From positions 1,054,001-1,118,000 of the forward strand of contig CAVPFL010000002.1 of NCBI GenBank assembly GCA_963703745.1: a DNA stretch of 64,000 nucleotides, written 5' to 3'. The DNA is from AP-15 sp963703745 (lineage in GTDB: Bacteria > Pseudomonadota > Alphaproteobacteria > ATCC43930 > CGMCC-115725). Under the pieces are notes generated by a model that searched no databases, was not told where the DNA came from, and saw nothing but the letters and a program-made list of their open reading frames with translations. The position numbers and the translations under genes are program-made. Shown here piece by piece: positions 61,711 to 64,000 of this stretch; position 1 is the first letter of the stretch; every line of letters begins with the position of its first letter.

Positions 61711-62772
61711 CTAATGGTGGCGCAGCACCACCCGCCCGCGCACCCTCCCCCCGCTCTTCAAGTCGCTCAATGCCGAGCTCGCCTGGTCGGCAGGCCGCGT
61801 CTCGATCGGGATCGGCGGCACCTTACCGGCCTGTACGAGAGCGAGGAGCTCCCGAAGGTCATCGAGCGTGCCGACATAGGAGCCTTCGATCGTCATCATC
61901 TTGAACGGGAATAGCACGGTCGAGATCGGGTGGGCACCACCATAGAGCCCGACCATGACGAGCTTGCCGCCCTTGCGCAGGGCGCTGACGCCGAACTCCA
62001 TCGTCTTCGGCGAACCGACGAAGTCGATCGCCGCGGCGGCGCCGCCGCCGGTCGCCTCCATCACCTGTTTCACGGCGTCGGGTGCCGCATTGTCGATGGT
62101 CGCGATCGCGCCCATTTGGCGGGCATGCGCGCGCTTTTGCCCGTCGATGTCGGCGACGTTGACCTTGCCCGTCACTGCGGCCGGCGCAATGTGCACCGCA
62201 CTGCCGCCGACGCCGCCCGCGCCAATGATCACTAGGTGGTCGTCGGCACCCAAATGCTCGCGCGTCTTCTTTAGCGCCGAGAAGGCGGTGATCCCGGAGC
62301 AGGTGTAGGTCGCGGCGAGCCCTTGCGCGACACCCTGATGCGGTAGCAGGTAGCGGCCATGTGGCACTATGACGTGCGTGGCATAGCCGCCGGCGCGCCG
62401 GGTGCCGAGCGTGCGGGGGTTAAGGCAGAGCAATTCCTCGCCCTTCCGGCACACCGTGCATTCGCCGCAGCCGATCCAGGGGTAGGCCACCACCTTCTCT
62501 CCGACCTTGACCCCCGAGGCCTGAGGGCCGAGTGCGGCCACCTCGCCCGCGATCTCGTGCCCCATCGTGAAGGGCAGACGCACACCGCGCGATTCGAGCG
62601 AAATGTGATGCCCGCCGCCCAAATCGAAGTACCCGTCCCAGATATGGACGTCGCTGTGGCACACACCCGCCGCCTCGACGCGCAGCAGCACTTCCTCGCC
62701 CTTGGGCTCGGGATCCGGGTACTCCCGCGCTTCCAGCGGCTTTCCCCATTCGATGATCTGCATCGCACGCAT
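61711..62772 (-). CDS. Zinc-dependent alcohol dehydrogenase (MDR family)
   Basis: This 353-residue medium-chain dehydrogenase has catalytic-zinc positions in GVCHSDVHIWDGYFDLGGG near residue 36 and in MGHEIAGEV near 70, structural-zinc cysteines in CGECTVCRKGEELLC near 97-111, and the Rossmann motif IIGAGGVGGSAVHIA near 185. The substrate cannot be told from sequence; primary alcohols or a cyclic alcohol are possible. The downstream end faces coaD. It lies 28 bases after the methyltransferase gene on the same strand, so the two may be one operon. Confidence 0.88.
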   Translation of the reverse strand: MRAMQIIEWGKPLEAREYPDPEPKGEEVLLRVEAAGVCHSDVHIWDGYFDLGGGHHISLESRGVRLPFTMGHEIAGEVAALGPQASGVKVGEKVVAYPWIGCGECTVCRKGEELLCLNPRTLGTRRAGGYATHVIVPHGRYLLPHQGVAQGLAATYTCSGITAFSALKKTREHLGADDHLVIIGAGGVGGSAVHIAPAAVTGKVNVADIDGQKRAHARQMGAIATIDNAAPDAVKQVMEATGGGAAAAIDFVGSPKTMEFGVSALRKGGKLVMVGLYGGAHPISTVLFPFKMMTIEGSYVGTLDDLRELLALVQAGKVPPIPIETRPADQASSALSDLKSGGRVRGRVVLRHH

Positions 62773-62800
62773 GCCGGCATCTCCCGTTTCGGTAGAGTAC

Positions 62801-63925
62801 TTAGCCCCAGACGTCGCGGGCGGTCTCGACGACGAGGCGCAGTTTGGCCTTCTCCTCTTCGATCGTCAGCGCGTTGCCGTCGACTGTCGAGGAAAACCCG
62901 CATTGCGGGCTCAGGCAGAGCTGTTCCAAGGGTACGTATTTCGCCGCTTCGTCGATCCGGCGCTTTAGCTCGTCCTTGCTCTCAAGCGCCGGCCGTTTGC
63001 TGGTGACCAGTCCCAAGACCACGCGCTTCTTCCCGCGCGGCACAAACCGCAACGGCGCAAACCCGCCCGAGCGGGCATCGTCGTACTCCAGAAAGAAGCC
63101 GTCGACCGCGAGCTCGCCGAACAATGCCTCGGCGACATGGTCGTAGCCGCCTTCGGCCACCCAGGACGAGCGAAAATTGCCGCGGCACATATGGGTGCAC
63201 ACGGTCGTCCCCTCAGGCTTGCCGGCGAGCGCGGCATTGATCAAACGAATGTTGGTCAGATGCTGCTTGTCGCCATCGCCGCCGATGCTCGTCACATAGG
63301 CGCGCTGCGCCGGGTCGTTGAGATAAGCAAGGCTGGTGTCGTCGAGCTGCAGATAGGTGCAGCCGAGTGCGGCGAGGCCGGCGATCTCCTTTCTGTAGAC
63401 TTCGGCGAGGTCTTGCCAGAAGGCGTCCATCGCGGGATAGGCGGCCTGGTCGATCACAGCCCGGCCGCCGCGGTAATGCAGCATCGAGGGCGAGGGGATC
63501 GTCAATTTCGCGACGGTTCCGGCAGGTGCCGATGATTTCAGATAGGCGAAATCCTCGGCGAAGATCGTCTTGTCGAGCGTAAGCCGACTGCCGATGCGAA
63601 ACGCTCCGAGTGCCGCCTCGACCGGCCCCGTCTCGTTCTTGAACTGGATGCGCAGAGTGCGGTCCGTCTTGGCCACTCCACCGATCTGATAGAGGAAGTC
63701 CATGTGCCAGGAGCCACGGCGGAACTCGCCGTCGGTCACCCCTTCGAAGCCGATCTCTTGCTGCATGCGGACGACATCGCGGATCGCCCCATCCTCGACG
63801 CGCTGCAGCTCCGCCGCGGAGAGCCGGCCGGCCTGATGCTCCTCACGCGCCCTCAGCAGTTCCACCGGACGCAGCAGGCTGCCGACATGGTCGGCGCGGA
63901 ACGGGGGTCCTGAAATATCGCCCAT
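62801..63925 (-). CDS. Cobalamin-independent methionine synthase family protein (MetE core, YxjG-like)
   Basis: This 374-residue protein matches only the catalytic C-terminal barrel of MetE. Zinc-ligand positions are present: His and Cys in VCTHMCRGN near residue 220, Glu in GFFLEYDDARSGGFAPL near 248, and Cys in LSPQCGFSS near 342. Stand-alone proteins of this type include YxjG-like enzymes and epoxyalkane coenzyme M transferase relatives, so the methyl donor and acceptor are uncertain. GGGAGG lies a few bases before the ATG at 63925; an in-frame ATG at 63946 is upstream of that site. No riboswitch is seen in the 75 bases to the window end. Confidence 0.85.
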   Translation of the reverse strand: MGDISGPPFRADHVGSLLRPVELLRAREEHQAGRLSAAELQRVEDGAIRDVVRMQQEIGFEGVTDGEFRRGSWHMDFLYQIGGVAKTDRTLRIQFKNETGPVEAALGAFRIGSRLTLDKTIFAEDFAYLKSSAPAGTVAKLTIPSPSMLHYRGGRAVIDQAAYPAMDAFWQDLAEVYRKEIAGLAALGCTYLQLDDTSLAYLNDPAQRAYVTSIGGDGDKQHLTNIRLINAALAGKPEGTTVCTHMCRGNFRSSWVAEGGYDHVAEALFGELAVDGFFLEYDDARSGGFAPLRFVPRGKKRVVLGLVTSKRPALESKDELKRRIDEAAKYVPLEQLCLSPQCGFSSTVDGNALTIEEEKAKLRLVVETARDVWG

Positions 63926-64000
63926 TGCTGCCTCCCTATTTCTCATGGCGGATTGTAGTCCGTCCCTTTTACGTCATTGCGTCCAGGTGAAGCCATGGTC

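Noticed and set aside
63947..64000. A SAM or cobalamin riboswitch before the MetE-like gene
   Set aside because: The 54 bases available show no conserved riboswitch core; most of the leader would lie outside the window.

Overview
The window is a GC-rich (low-to-mid 60s % by eye) chromosomal segment of an alphaproteobacterium, most likely of the Rhodospirillales or relatives. The case rests on a pyruvate dehydrogenase E1-beta with its own lipoyl domain, a fused anthranilate synthase (trpE(G)) behind a Trp-codon leader peptide, the order tig-clpP-clpX-lon-hupB followed by tRNAs and a 14-gene nuo operon with separate nuoC and nuoD, and birA-coaX-rnj joined to the end of nuo. Most genes are core housekeeping. 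The accessory content is small and largely decayed.

Layout. 1-6.7 kb (+): the end of ispF (probably ispDF), pgpA, a CinA C-terminal amidase and a MOSC protein, then a complete branched-chain amino acid-type ABC transporter (substrate-binding protein, two permeases, two ATPases) with overlapping reading frames. 6.9-19.4 kb (-): a long co-directional array transcribed as tpiA, secG, pyrG, kdsA, eno, ftsB, pdhA, pdhB, pdhC, lpdA, lipA, ratA. It links lower glycolysis, acetyl-CoA entry and lipoate synthesis with LPS sugar, CTP, cell division and secretion functions. 19.5-21.4 kb (+): ppiD. 21.5-22.5 kb: a cluster of Fur/Zur-like operators and a broken zinc-uptake locus in which the start of zur is joined to the end of znuB. 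22.6-24.9 kb (-): trpE(G) with a textbook attenuator and a leader peptide carrying three tandem Trp codons. 25.0-27.5 kb: an exported beta-helix protein and a divergent polysaccharide deacetylase. 27.6-29.6 kb: gene debris beside tRNA-His (a chimeric transposase, a nitroreductase tail and a frameshifted PadR regulator), then a VapC toxin with an N-terminally truncated VapB. 30-33.3 kb (+): NAD(P)H-hydrate repair enzyme and malonyl-CoA decarboxylase. 33.4-40.4 kb (+): tRNA-Leu, trigger factor, ClpP, ClpX, Lon, HU, tRNA-Val, tRNA-Asp. 40.5-58.0 kb (+): nuoA-N, birA, coaX, rnj. 58.3-61.6 kb (+): gyrA and coaD. 61.7-63.9 kb (-): a zinc alcohol dehydrogenase and a MetE-core methyltransferase.

No CRISPR array, prophage or intact insertion sequence was seen. 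The points most worth a second look are the trp attenuator, the zur-znuB deletion fusion with its operator array, a second diverged copy of the lpdA 3' end, the tRNA-His gene graveyard, the truncated antitoxin beside an intact VapC, and unusual residues in PyrG and GyrA. A family of dispersed palindromes also supplies the last codons of trpE(G) and the apparent ribosome binding site of nuoJ.
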